A stretch of 64,000 bases of DNA from Lysobacterales bacterium (GTDB lineage: Bacteria; Pseudomonadota; Gammaproteobacteria; Xanthomonadales; Ahniellaceae), in NCBI GenBank assembly GCA_016703225.1, contig JADJCM010000001.1:248001-312000 (forward strand), written 5' to 3'. The translations under genes were made by a program, and so were the position numbers. Shown piece by piece: positions 29,568-38,485 of the stretch (the first letter of the stretch is position 1; each line of letters begins with the position of its first letter). The notes under the pieces were generated by a model. That model saw nothing but the letters and a program-made list of their open reading frames with translations, was not told the origin of the DNA and searched no databases.

Positions 29568-29911
29568 TGCGTACGCTCGAATGGAGGATCTGCATCGTGC
29601 TGCTCAGCGGGCTGCTCGCGGCCTGTGCGCCGGCACCGGTTACCAGTCCAGAACCGACTGCGGCGGGTGCGCCGGATGCGCCGCTTGCCTGCGAGACCGA
29701 TGCCCAGTGCACGGTCAAGAACGTCGGCAATTGCTGCGGCGAATTTCTCGCCTGCGTGCACGTGGACCAAGCGGTCGATGTGGCGGCGGTGAAGCGTCGC
29801 TGCGAGAGCGAGGGGCTGAGCTCGGTCTGCGGCCAACGCGACATTGCCGGCTGCCGCTGCGACGCCGGCCAGTGCGTCGAGTCGGCCACCGCCACCACCG
29901 AGCTAGACTGA
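29567..29911 (+). CDS. Small cysteine-rich lipoprotein
   Basis: 114 residues; ATG preceded by GGAGG. Signal with lipobox LLAAC (Cys21 approx.). The mature part has about ten cysteines (CETDAQCTV, NCCGEFLAC, CRCDAGQCVE), a pattern seen in Kazal-like or disulphide-rich periplasmic domains. No known function. Translation is probably coupled to glnS through TGATG. Confidence 0.8.
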   Translation: MRTLEWRICIVLLSGLLAACAPAPVTSPEPTAAGAPDAPLACETDAQCTVKNVGNCCGEFLACVHVDQAVDVAAVKRRCESEGLSSVCGQRDIAGCRCDAGQCVESATATTELD

Positions 29912-29921
29912 AGGCGGACGC

Positions 29922-30200
29922 GTGTTCTGGCAGACCTTCCTGACCGTTGCGCTCTCGGTGTTCGTGGCCGAGATCGGCGACAAGACGCAACTGGCGACGA
30001 TGCTGTTCGCTGCCGACGGCATGCGCTCCAAATGGGCCGTGTTCGCCGGCTCCTCGGTGGCGCTGGTCACCGCTGCCGGCATCGGCGTGTTGGTTGGCGC
30101 GCAACTCGAGCGCTTTGCCTCGCCGGTGACCCTGAAGACCATCGCCGGCATCGGCTTCATCGCCATCGGTGCATGGACACTCGCGACCCGGAGTAGTTGA
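29922..30200 (+). CDS. Half-length GDT1/UPF0016 cation transporter
   Basis: 92 residues with three membrane helices, from a GTG at 29922. The family signature ExGDKT is present once (VAEIGDKTQLATML, residues about 16-29). Full UPF0016 proteins contain two such repeats; single-repeat forms are known in bacteria and presumably form dimers. The family moves Mn2+ or Ca2+ in exchange for protons. Close spacing to the lipoprotein gene (10 bases) and the deaminase (1 base) suggests an operon. Confidence 0.85.
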   Translation: MFWQTFLTVALSVFVAEIGDKTQLATMLFAADGMRSKWAVFAGSSVALVTAAGIGVLVGAQLERFASPVTLKTIAGIGFIAIGAWTLATRSS

Positions 30201-30201
30201 G

Positions 30202-30834
30202 ATGATCCGCGCACAAGTCCAGCTGGCCCTGCCCGACTGGGTGTCGACCGAAATCGACGCACTCGCGATCCATGCCGACGATGCCTCGCGCATGCGCTTC
30301 GTCGCCGCGCTGGCGCGGCGCAATGTTGAACTGGAAACCGGCGGCCCGTTCGGCGCGGCCGTTTTCGACGGCGACGGGCGCATCGTCAGCGTCGGCGTGA
30401 ATCGCGTCATGCCGCAAAACTGCTCGCTCGCGCACGCCGAGATCATGGCCTTCATGACCGCGCAGCAGCGCCTGCAACGATACCGAATGAACGAAACCGG
30501 CGAACGCTATGCGCTGGTGACTTCGGCGCAGCCGTGCTGCCAATGCTATGGCGCCAGCTTCTGGGCCGGCATCGACGAACTGCAGATCGGCGCGCGCGCC
30601 GAGGACGTGATGGAACTCACCGAGTTCGACGAAGGCCCGCTGCCGCAGGATTGGGTCGGAGAACTGCAACGCCGCGGCATCGCCGTGCGACGCGACATCC
30701 TGCGCGACGAATGCCGCGACGTGCTCGCGTTCTACCGCGACAGCGGCGGCGCGCTATTGAAAAACGGAGTCAGATTCCATTTCGATGAACGCGCATCCTT
30801 CCGAGCCGAGTCCAGGACCGAAAATGGAATCTGA
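30202..30834 (+). CDS. Nucleoside/guanine deaminase-like protein
   Basis: 210 residues from the ATG at 30202. Cytidine-deaminase-fold zinc site: SLAHAEIMAF (His and catalytic Glu) and QPCCQCYGASFWAG (two Cys ligands). The layout resembles guanine deaminase/tRNA adenosine deaminase-like enzymes; substrate uncertain. The last 25 or so residues (from LLKNGVRFHF) are encoded by the left arm of a palindromic repeat and are probably an acquired tail. It overlaps the chosen rlmM start by 11 bases. Confidence 0.8.
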   Translation: MIRAQVQLALPDWVSTEIDALAIHADDASRMRFVAALARRNVELETGGPFGAAVFDGDGRIVSVGVNRVMPQNCSLAHAEIMAFMTAQQRLQRYRMNETGERYALVTSAQPCCQCYGASFWAGIDELQIGARAEDVMELTEFDEGPLPQDWVGELQRRGIAVRRDILRDECRDVLAFYRDSGGALLKNGVRFHFDERASFRAESRTENGI

Positions 30835-30845
30835 CCCCGTTTTTC
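30760..30845. repeat. Palindromic repeat spanning the deaminase/rlmM junction
   Basis: Left arm 30760-30785 and right arm 30819-30845 are inverted copies (one mismatch, one extra base) with core GGNGTCAGATTCCATTTTCG / CGAAAATGGAATCTGAC. GGGGTCAGATTCC-type palindromes are common next to REP-associated tyrosine transposases (RAYT). Here the left arm codes for the end of the deaminase and the right arm supplies the rlmM start codon. Confidence 0.75.
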
Positions 30846-31873
30846 CACGTCTGCTCGCCCTCACCCGCGCCGGCTTCGAGCCCGAATGCGCGCAGGAACT
30901 GGAACAGGAACTGGCGACACGCGGTGGCGCCGGCTATGCGCAGACAAGCCGCGACAGCGGTTTCGTGATCCTCCACGTCCAGGCCGCAGCGCTGCGCAAG
31001 ATCACGGTGCGCGAGTTGATCTTCGCACGCCAGCTGCTACCGATCCGAGCCTCGTTTGAGCAACTCGATGCGAAAGACCGCGTCGGCCCGATCCTCGCCG
31101 AGCTGAAGGCTTCAGGCGTGATGCTGAGCGATGTCTGGGTCGAGACCGCGGACAGCCCGGCCGGTGAACAGATGCGCGCCTTCGCCCGCAGTTTCGAGTC
31201 GGCGATGGCGACCGCGCTCAAGCGCGAGAAGCGAATTGATGCGCGCAGCGCGCATCGCCTGCACCTGTTCGCCCACAGCGGCACGCACATCGACGTGTCG
31301 ATCGCGACGCATGCCGAAACGGCGCCATGGAAGGGTGGCATTCCACGCCTGCGTTTTCCGTCCGAGTCGCCCAGTCGCTCCACGCTCAAGCTCGAAGAGG
31401 CCTTCCTGGTGCTGCTCGATGAGGATGAGCGCGCGCGCTGGCTGCAGGCCGGCATGACCGCGGTCGATCTCGGCGCCTGCCCAGGCGGCTGGAGCTACCA
31501 GTTCACCCGGCGCGCGATGCGCGTCATCGCGGTCGACAACGGCGCCATGGCCGACTCGCTGATGGCCACTGGTCTGGTCGATCATGTGCGCGCCGACGGC
31601 TTCCGCTTCCAGCCGCAGAAGCCGATCGAATGGATGGTCTGCGACATGGTCGAGCAACCGATCAAGGTCGCCGAGCGCATGGCCACCTGGCTGCGCGAGG
31701 GCTGGTGCCGACGCTCCATCTTCAACCTCAAGCTGCCGATGAAAAAACGCTGGCCCGAGGTGCAACGCTGCTTCGCGGCGATGCGCGCATCCGCCCCCTT
31801 CGACCTCGACCTGCGCGCCAAGCAGCTCTACCACGACCGCGAAGAGATCACGGTGTTCGCCACCCGCGCCTGA
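30824..31873 (+). CDS. rlmM: RlmM, 23S rRNA 2'-O-ribose methyltransferase (C2498)
   Basis: 349 residues from the ATG at 30824; an ATG at 30785 is in frame but adds 13 residues made from the repeat. N-terminal THUMP-like region (ALTRAGFEPECAQEL), then a Rossmann MTase with motif I VDLGACPGGWSYQF and catalytic lysine/aspartate segments DNGAMADSL, WMVCDMVEQP, NLKLPMKKRW. The C-terminus DREEITVFATRA is duplicated 1.3 kb downstream. RlmM methylates cytidine 2498 of 23S rRNA before ribosome assembly is complete. Confidence 0.93.
   Translation: MESDPVFPRLLALTRAGFEPECAQELEQELATRGGAGYAQTSRDSGFVILHVQAAALRKITVRELIFARQLLPIRASFEQLDAKDRVGPILAELKASGVMLSDVWVETADSPAGEQMRAFARSFESAMATALKREKRIDARSAHRLHLFAHSGTHIDVSIATHAETAPWKGGIPRLRFPSESPSRSTLKLEEAFLVLLDEDERARWLQAGMTAVDLGACPGGWSYQFTRRAMRVIAVDNGAMADSLMATGLVDHVRADGFRFQPQKPIEWMVCDMVEQPIKVAERMATWLREGWCRRSIFNLKLPMKKRWPEVQRCFAAMRASAPFDLDLRAKQLYHDREEITVFATRA
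31835..31873 (+). repeat. Left copy of a 39-base direct repeat (3' end of rlmM)
   Basis: Last 39 bases of rlmM, ending in the stop. A second copy, with three differences that are all synonymous in the rlmM frame, is at 33192-33230. The pair flanks the DUF4143 ATPase gene and looks like attL/attR of an insertion. Confidence 0.85.
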
Positions 31874-31968
31874 GGGCCCGGCGACCCGGTGCCGTGCTCC
31901 GGCCGACCCAGCGTTTGCCGCATGCACATTGCTCCGCTGGTCCGGGTTGGCCCTGAGCCCGCGCTCGG

Positions 31969-33189
31969 ATGTACCCTGCAAATCTTCCAGCACATGGAGA
32001 ATATGCAGTGTTCAAGATTGGCAGGAGCGAGCATGCCACCTGGGCCGCCCTGGAGCGATCGCCGGTGGTGGCGCTGGTCGGGCCGAGACAGGTCGGAAAG
32101 ACCACGCTGGCCCGTCAGATCGCCGCAGACCGGGGCATTTCCGGGTCGCGCTACTTCGATCTCGAACGCGCTTCGGACCGCGCTGCGCTTGCGGAGCCGG
32201 ACGCACTGCTCGACCACCTGGGGCCCGGATTGTGCATTTTCGACGAGGTCCAGTTCGTGCCGACCCTGTTCCAGGCCCTTCGTGTCGCGGTTGACGAACG
32301 TCGCAGGCAGGGGCACCGCTGTGGCCAATTCCTCGTCCTCGGATCAGCCTCGCTCGACCTGCTCCAGGGTGCCGCAGAATCGCTGGCCGGTCGCGTTGAG
32401 GTCGTCGAACTGGGACCGTTTTCGATTACCGAGGTCGGGGCGGCATCGGCGAACAGGTTGTGGCTTCGGGGCGGTTTCCCGGAGTCCTATCTCGCGCGCA
32501 ACGACACCGACAGCATGGTCTGGCGAGAGCAGTTCGTCCAAAGCTACCTGCAACGCGACATTCCGCAGTTCGCGCCGAGGCTTCCGCGCGAAACCCTCCG
32601 TCGCTTCTGGACCATGCTGGCTCACCTGCAGGGCGCAGAGTTCAACGCCAGCCAGTTGGCGCGAGGACTCGACGTCTCGGCCCAGAGCACGCTGCGCTAT
32701 CTGGACCTGCTTTGTGACCTGTTCCTGCTGCGGCGTCTTCCCGCGTTTGCACACAATGTCGGCAAGCGCTTGCGCAAGTCGCCCAAAGTCTACATCCGCG
32801 ACTCGGGCCTCACCCACGCACTGCTCGGCATCCCGAACATGCCGGCCTTGCTGAAGCACCCGGTCATCGGCGGCAGCTTCGAGGGTTGGGTGGCAGAGCA
32901 GCTCATCACCGCAGCAGGAACGATGTGCACAGCTCACTTCTACCGTACCCAGGACGGTGCGGAAGTCGACCTGCTGCTTGACTGTCATGGCGAACGAATC
33001 GCCGTTGAAATCAAGCGCAGTACGTCCACCAAGCCCTCGCGTGGTTTCCACATCGCATGCCGCGATGTCGAGGCCAGCAGCCGCTGGTTCGTGCACGGAG
33101 AAGAGCGCAGCTTTCCTCTGCCCGACGGCGTGAGCGCCCTCAGTCTCCCAGACGCAATGGCGCGCCTGCGGCAGATAAGCAAGCACTGA
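31969..33189 (+). CDS. AAA ATPase with DUF4143 domain
   Basis: 406 residues. Walker A GPRQVGKTTLARQ (about residues 38-50), Walker B LCIFDEVQFV, sensor-like LVLGSAS. The C-terminal DUF4143 part shows DSGLTHALLGI, GGSFEGWVAEQL and the PD-(D/E)XK-like pattern FYRTQDGAEVDLLLDC...VAVEIK (here IAVEIKRS). Such proteins are poorly understood; a helicase-like or nuclease-linked role in mobile or conflict contexts has been suggested. ATG at 31969; GTG at 32008 with GGAG upstream is another possible start. It lies between two copies of the rlmM 3' end. Confidence 0.85.
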   Translation: MYPANLPAHGEYAVFKIGRSEHATWAALERSPVVALVGPRQVGKTTLARQIAADRGISGSRYFDLERASDRAALAEPDALLDHLGPGLCIFDEVQFVPTLFQALRVAVDERRRQGHRCGQFLVLGSASLDLLQGAAESLAGRVEVVELGPFSITEVGAASANRLWLRGGFPESYLARNDTDSMVWREQFVQSYLQRDIPQFAPRLPRETLRRFWTMLAHLQGAEFNASQLARGLDVSAQSTLRYLDLLCDLFLLRRLPAFAHNVGKRLRKSPKVYIRDSGLTHALLGIPNMPALLKHPVIGGSFEGWVAEQLITAAGTMCTAHFYRTQDGAEVDLLLDCHGERIAVEIKRSTSTKPSRGFHIACRDVEASSRWFVHGEERSFPLPDGVSALSLPDAMARLRQISKH

Positions 33190-33191
33190 TC

Positions 33192-33230
33192 GACCGCGAA
33201 GAAATCACTGTTTTCGCCACCCGCGCCTGA
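33192..33230 (+). repeat. Right copy of the 39-base rlmM direct repeat
   Basis: Encodes DREEITVFATRA and the stop exactly as at 31835-31873, but it is preceded by the end of the ATPase gene rather than by rlmM. The three mismatches fall at third codon positions. It is best read as the displaced original end of rlmM left behind by an insertion. Confidence 0.85.
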
Positions 33231-33336
33231 GCCGAAGCTCGGCCACGCCCGTACGCGTTGCCGCGCCGTGTCATGCGACGGGAACAGGCCGCTGCTAGGC
33301 TGCCTCCTTCACGAAGCAGTCACACAGGGGTTCGTC

Positions 33337-36300
33337 ATGCAACATCGTCGTGGGTTCAACCGCCTTGCGCGTGCAGGCGGTATGGTGGCTTTGCTCTGCG
33401 CTCCGCTCGTCCTGGCCAACAGCACGCCGCAAACCCTGCCGTTTTCCCAAGACTGGACCAACACGTCGCTGATCACCACCGCGAACGACTGGTCCGGCGT
33501 GCCGGGTATCGAGGGCTATGCTGGCACCGACGCCGCCGGCGCAAATCCGTACAACGGCGGCAATGCCGGCACTCTTCTGGCGGACCCGATCGGCGGCGAT
33601 GCTGACACGCTGCATGTGACCCCGAACATCACCACCCCGGGCTCTGCCTCCGCCGGCGGCACCGGAGAGATCGAGATCAACGGCAACGCCGTCGCCGTCC
33701 AGGGCAGCGGCACCGCGGATGCCGCCTACATCCTGGTCAACCTCGTTACCACCGGCTTCCAGAACATCGTGGTCACCTTCAACGCCAAGGACATGGAGTC
33801 GGACGCCACCAATGCCACCCAGCCGCTCGCCTTGCAGTACAGGGCGTGCGCTTCACTCGGCAGTTGCTCGGGCGCCTTCACGTTGGCAGCCGGCACCAAC
33901 ACCAACATCACCGATGCCACGACTGGCGGGTCAGCGACGCAGGTGACGGCCGTCACCGGAAATCTCGGCAGCGACGCCGACAACAAGGCGCAGATCCAGC
34001 TCCGCATCCTGACGATCAACGCAGCCGGCACCGACGAATGGGTCGGCATCGACGACCTCAGCGTCACCGGCACGCCAATCACGACACCGCGTCCGGTAAC
34101 CGTTTCCACGCTCTCGATCGAGTCGCTGGACACGCTCGCCAGTTCCGGCACCAGCAGCACGCTGCCGACCGGCTTCGCCTTCGATGAGGTCGGTGGCGAC
34201 GGCGTCTATCTGGCCGATGACGGCAGCAGCGCGATCAACGAAGGCGTGTACAGCTTCGGCACCGGCACGAACAGCGATCGCGCACTCGGCACCTGGCGCG
34301 AGCCGGCAGTGCGCGGCACCACCGCCACGCCTTACATCGGCGCGCGCCTGCAGAACAACACCGGCGATGTCCTCAAGTACCTCTGGGTCAAGTACACCGG
34401 CGAGCAGTGGAAGCGCAGCGCCGCAGACACCACCTCCGACCGTCTCGACTTCCAGTACAGCACCGACGCCACCTCGCTCACCGATGGCGCCGCCACCTGG
34501 ACCGACGTCAACACGCTCGACTTCAGCTCGCCCAACACCAGCGTCGCCAACACCGCGCTCGACGGCAACGCCAGCGGCAACCGCACCGCGATCAATGCCT
34601 GGATCGAGACCCTGAACCTGGCCAACGGCGCCACTTTCTGGATCCGCTGGCTCGACGCCAACACCGTCGGCGTCGCCGACGCGCTCGCGATCGACGATGT
34701 TTCGTTCATGGTCCCGACGCTCGACCTCGAAGCCGCGGACTCGCTGACCGAAGGCAATGTCGCCACCTGCCCGGGATCGAACAACCTGGTCCTGACCGTG
34801 AGCCGCAACGGCAGCGTGCCGAGCACCGGCATCCCCTTCACCTTCACCACCGCGGCCGTCACCGCAACCCAGGGCACCGACTACACCGGCTACACGAATC
34901 AGGCGCAGACGTTGCTGCCCGCAGCAACGGTCTCGACCATCGACCTGCCGATCCTCTGCGACGACAGCGACGAACCCGACGAGACCTTCACCGTCACCAT
35001 CGCCACCGCCGCCGCCAGCGGCTACTTCGTGCTCGCAGGCAGCAACAGCGGCACCGCGACCATCCTCGATGATGATCTCGCGGTGGCGCTGCCGACGATC
35101 AGCATCGGCGATGTCAGCGCGGTCGAGGGCACCGGTGGCAGCACCAACTTCAGCTTCCCGATCACGCTCTCCAGCGCTGCCCCGGCCGGCGGCGTGAGCT
35201 TCAGCGCCAGCACCAGTGACGGCAGCGCCAATGACCCGATCGATTACGGCGGCCTGGTGGCAGCCGCAGGCTCGATCGCTGAAGGCGCCACCAGCGGCAG
35301 CGTGGTCGTCAGCATCGTCACCGACAGCAGCATCGAGAGCAACGAAGACTTCACCGTCACCCTCTCCGGCGTCACCAACGTCAACGCCACCGGCAACGAC
35401 CTGGTCGCGACGGGCACCATCCAGAACGATGACGTGCCGAGCCTGTCGATCAACAACGTCAGCCAGAATGAAGGCAACAGCGGACCGACCGCGTTCTCGT
35501 TCACCGTCACCATGAGCGCCGCGCCCGCGAGTGGCACGGTCACGGTCAACTACGCCAGCAACGATGGCACAGCCACTGTCGCGGACAACGACTACGCCGC
35601 GGCTTCGGGCACACTCAGCTTCGACGCCATGAACCTGACGCGCACCGTCACCGTCAACGTCACCGGCGACACCACGGTCGAGCCGAACGAGGTCTTCGTC
35701 GTGAACCTGTCGAGTCCGGTCGGCGCCAGCATCGCCGTTTCTCCGGGAACCGGGACGATCCAGGACGACGATCTGACGACCACGCCGATCCACCAGATCC
35801 AGGGCAGCGGTGCGTTCTCCAGCTTCGATCCGACGCCCTCCGACGCCAACCCCGGGCAAATCGTCCGCATCTCCGGTGCGATCGTCACCGCCATCACCCG
35901 CATCGCTGCGGTCGATGGCTCGCCCGCCGATCTCAACGGCTTCTTCGCCCAGGCCGCCGACGCCGACGCCGATGCCGACCCGCTGACTTCGGAAGGCATC
36001 TTCGTTTCCACCAACACCGACCCAACGGTTGCGATCGGTGACGCGGTGACCGTGGTCGGTCAGGCGCACGAACGCTTCGGCCAGACCCAGATCAGCAATC
36101 CGACCAGCATCGTCGTGACCGGCACCGCACCACTGCCGACCGCGGTGCCGTTCAGCGCTGGCGGCGGTATTCCGTCCACCAACCCGACACTGCTGAGCTG
36201 CCCGGGCACCGGACCCGGCGGAGTCAACAACACCGACACCAACTTCGAGTGCTTCGAGGGCATGCGCGTGAGCCTGCCCGACGCCATCGTCTCGCGCGCA

Positions 36301-37995
36301 AACCTGCGCCGCGCAGCAGATCTCTACGCCGAAGTGTTCATCTCGCCCACCGCAATGGTCTCGCGGCGCGAAGTCGGCGTGCTGTGGCCGAGCATTCCTG
36401 GCGCCGGCAACGCCGCCGCCGGTCAGTTCGACGGCAACCCGGAATCCTTGGAGATGGATGCGGACGAGGCCGGTTTGACCGTGACCGAGGTCACCGCAGG
36501 CACGCGCTTCAATGCCAGCGGCGTGATTGGCTACAGCTTCGGCGACTACGAGTTCTATCCGACCGTGCTCAACATCGTCGCCGCCCAAGCAGTGCCCGAG
36601 GCGGTAATGGCGGCCGCCGGCGGCGATGAACTGACCGTCGCTTCGTTCAACACCCAGCACCTGTGCGACGACCTCGTTTCGACCCCGCAGTGCAGTCGCG
36701 ATACACGCGGCGCCGGTGGCACCGTACTCAACTACACCGACAAGCTCGGCAAGGTCTCCGCCTATGTGCGCGGCGTGCTCGGTTCGCCGGACGTGATCGG
36801 CGTGCAGGAAGTCGACCGCCTGACCACGCTGCAGGACCTCGCCGCCCGCATCAACGCCGACGGCGGCCCAATCTACGACGCAGCCTTGCTCGAAGGCGAC
36901 GACCCGGGTGATATCGACGTGGGCTTCCTGACCCGCGCCAGCCGTGTCGGTGGCGTCAGCGTTCAGCAGTTCTACAAGGGCAACATGTGGAACGACCCGA
37001 ACGGTTCGGACATTCTGCATGATCGCCCGCCGCTGCTGCTGCGCGGCACGTTCAACGGACCGGGCGGTGCGCGTGCGTTTGCGGTGCTGAATAACCACAC
37101 CAAGGCGCGATCCTGCGTCGACAAGATCACGACTAGTTGCACGACCCAGTCAGCGCTGGAGCGCGACCGCGCCAAGCGCTTCCAGCAGGCGCGCGACATC
37201 GCCAACCTGGTGCAGGCATTCCAGACCGCCACCGGTCCGTTCGCCGGACAGGGCACCGACACGCTGCCGCTGATTCTGGTCGGCGACTACAACGCCTTCG
37301 AGCACACCGACGGCTATGCCGACGTGGTTGGCCTGATCGCCGGCAGCTATGACGACGCCGCCAACGAGTGCAACGCGACGCTGTCGGGCGGAGCCGGCAC
37401 CGAGACCTGCAACCTCGGCGCCAACATCGTCGTGCCGCGGCTGTTCAATGTCGGCACGGCGGTCCCGGCGAATGAGCGCACCTCGTACCAGTTCACGCAG
37501 GACTTCGATGCGGTGCAGGGATCGGGCGACCGCGATGTGCCGGCGATGCAGGTCATCGATCACATCCTGCTGGCGCGCACCGCCCAGGGTTATTTCCTGG
37601 GCGCGGACTACGGCATTGCCAACAACGCCGCGGCCGATGAGCGCAGCCGCACCAATACCGGGCCGATCAACAGCTCCGACCACGACGGCATGATCACCTA
37701 CCTCGACTTCGCCTGCGCCACCAATCCGGTACTCAACCCGGACGGTGATTTGATCTGCGGCATGCTCGACAACTGCCCCGCGCTCGCCAACAACGACCAG
37801 GCCGACCTCGACAACGACGGCATCGGCGACGCCTGCGATCCAGACATCGACGGCGACGGCGTGCTCAACCTCGTCGACAACTGTCCGATCACTGCCAACG
37901 CCAGCCAGACCGACACCGACAGCGACGGCCAGGGCGACGCCTGCGACCCCTACCCGACCGATGCTGGCCTGATCTTCCGCGACGGTTTCGAGTAA
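33337..37995 (+). CDS. Secreted multidomain nuclease (ExeM/NucH-like) with Calx-beta and thrombospondin type 3 repeats
   Basis: 1552 residues from the ATG at 33337 (in-frame starts further up have no signal). Signal peptide to about residue 27 (VLAN). Residues about 30-460 are two beta-rich modules of unknown type. Three Calx-beta domains follow (about 463-585, 585-698, 699-813), each ending in DDD or NDD. An OB-like ExeM domain (about 820-900) precedes an endonuclease/exonuclease/phosphatase domain (about 1098-1458: FNTQHL, GVQEVDR, GDYNAFEHTDG, SDHDGM). Thrombospondin-3-type calcium repeats DNDGIGDACD and DSDGQGDACD come next. The chain ends LIFRDGFE. Predicted extracellular DNase that is calcium-dependent. 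A terminator follows. Confidence 0.9.
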   Translation: MQHRRGFNRLARAGGMVALLCAPLVLANSTPQTLPFSQDWTNTSLITTANDWSGVPGIEGYAGTDAAGANPYNGGNAGTLLADPIGGDADTLHVTPNITTPGSASAGGTGEIEINGNAVAVQGSGTADAAYILVNLVTTGFQNIVVTFNAKDMESDATNATQPLALQYRACASLGSCSGAFTLAAGTNTNITDATTGGSATQVTAVTGNLGSDADNKAQIQLRILTINAAGTDEWVGIDDLSVTGTPITTPRPVTVSTLSIESLDTLASSGTSSTLPTGFAFDEVGGDGVYLADDGSSAINEGVYSFGTGTNSDRALGTWREPAVRGTTATPYIGARLQNNTGDVLKYLWVKYTGEQWKRSAADTTSDRLDFQYSTDATSLTDGAATWTDVNTLDFSSPNTSVANTALDGNASGNRTAINAWIETLNLANGATFWIRWLDANTVGVADALAIDDVSFMVPTLDLEAADSLTEGNVATCPGSNNLVLTVSRNGSVPSTGIPFTFTTAAVTATQGTDYTGYTNQAQTLLPAATVSTIDLPILCDDSDEPDETFTVTIATAAASGYFVLAGSNSGTATILDDDLAVALPTISIGDVSAVEGTGGSTNFSFPITLSSAAPAGGVSFSASTSDGSANDPIDYGGLVAAAGSIAEGATSGSVVVSIVTDSSIESNEDFTVTLSGVTNVNATGNDLVATGTIQNDDVPSLSINNVSQNEGNSGPTAFSFTVTMSAAPASGTVTVNYASNDGTATVADNDYAAASGTLSFDAMNLTRTVTVNVTGDTTVEPNEVFVVNLSSPVGASIAVSPGTGTIQDDDLTTTPIHQIQGSGAFSSFDPTPSDANPGQIVRISGAIVTAITRIAAVDGSPADLNGFFAQAADADADADPLTSEGIFVSTNTDPTVAIGDAVTVVGQAHERFGQTQISNPTSIVVTGTAPLPTAVPFSAGGGIPSTNPTLLSCPGTGPGGVNNTDTNFECFEGMRVSLPDAIVSRANLRRAADLYAEVFISPTAMVSRREVGVLWPSIPGAGNAAAGQFDGNPESLEMDADEAGLTVTEVTAGTRFNASGVIGYSFGDYEFYPTVLNIVAAQAVPEAVMAAAGGDELTVASFNTQHLCDDLVSTPQCSRDTRGAGGTVLNYTDKLGKVSAYVRGVLGSPDVIGVQEVDRLTTLQDLAARINADGGPIYDAALLEGDDPGDIDVGFLTRASRVGGVSVQQFYKGNMWNDPNGSDILHDRPPLLLRGTFNGPGGARAFAVLNNHTKARSCVDKITTSCTTQSALERDRAKRFQQARDIANLVQAFQTATGPFAGQGTDTLPLILVGDYNAFEHTDGYADVVGLIAGSYDDAANECNATLSGGAGTETCNLGANIVVPRLFNVGTAVPANERTSYQFTQDFDAVQGSGDRDVPAMQVIDHILLARTAQGYFLGADYGIANNAAADERSRTNTGPINSSDHDGMITYLDFACATNPVLNPDGDLICGMLDNCPALANNDQADLDNDGIGDACDPDIDGDGVLNLVDNCPITANASQTDTDSDGQGDACDPYPTDAGLIFRDGFE

Positions 37996-38012
37996 CTCCC
38001 CGCCGCAAACCC

Positions 38013-38050
38013 AACAACACGGCCCGCTTCGCGCGGGCCGTGTTGTTTTT
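38013..38050 (+). terminator. Rho-independent terminator of the nuclease gene
   Basis: A perfect 15-base-pair stem (38013-38027 with 38033-38047), loop TTCGC, is followed by a T run ending at 38050. It begins 18 bases after the nuclease stop. The stem (AACAACACGGCCCGC) is strong. Confidence 0.93.
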
Positions 38051-38092
38051 CGGAGACGCCGGATACCGGCACAGCGCATTCGGACGACCGCA

Positions 38093-38482
38093 GTGCCTTG
38101 TCGTCCAGCCTCTCTTCCACTGCTTTTCGAGCCGGACGTGGCGGTCGTCTGCGATCCCGCCAAGATCGACGCACGCGGCGTTCGCGGCGCGCCGGATTTC
38201 ATCATCGAAGTGCTGTCGCCCAGCACCGCCAGCTTCGATCTCATCGAGAAGCGCCAGCGCTACGACCTGGCCGGCGTGCGCGAACTCTGGCTGATCGACA
38301 TTCCCTCGGGCGTGATCACCCTGTATCGCCAGGACCCTGCCGCCCAGAATCCAGCACGCTTCGCCCCCGCCGAAATCCGCCGAGCCGAAGGCAACATCCT
38401 GATCACCGCCCTCGCCGGTCTGACGCTCGATCTGGACTTCATGGCCGCGCTACGCAAGCAGGGAGAAGCTCCCGAGGACTGA
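38093..38482 (+). pseudogene. C-terminal fragment of a Uma2-family (DUF820) endonuclease
   Basis: 129 codons. From about residue 12 the frame matches Uma2: FEPDVAVVCDPAKID, GAPDFIIEVLSPSTASFD, KRQRYDLAGVRELWLID. The PD..(E/D)xK-like elements (PD in PDVAVV, EV in IIEVLSPS) are in place. The first 60 or so residues expected in the family (about 190 aa) are absent, and the point where similarity starts is just after the terminator. Therefore a truncated remnant. Confidence 0.65.
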
Positions 38483-38485
38483 GAT

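Noticed and set aside
33931..37098. Long minus-strand frame opposite to the nuclease gene
   Set aside because: It mirrors the codon pattern of the secreted nuclease and has no domain or ribosome site.
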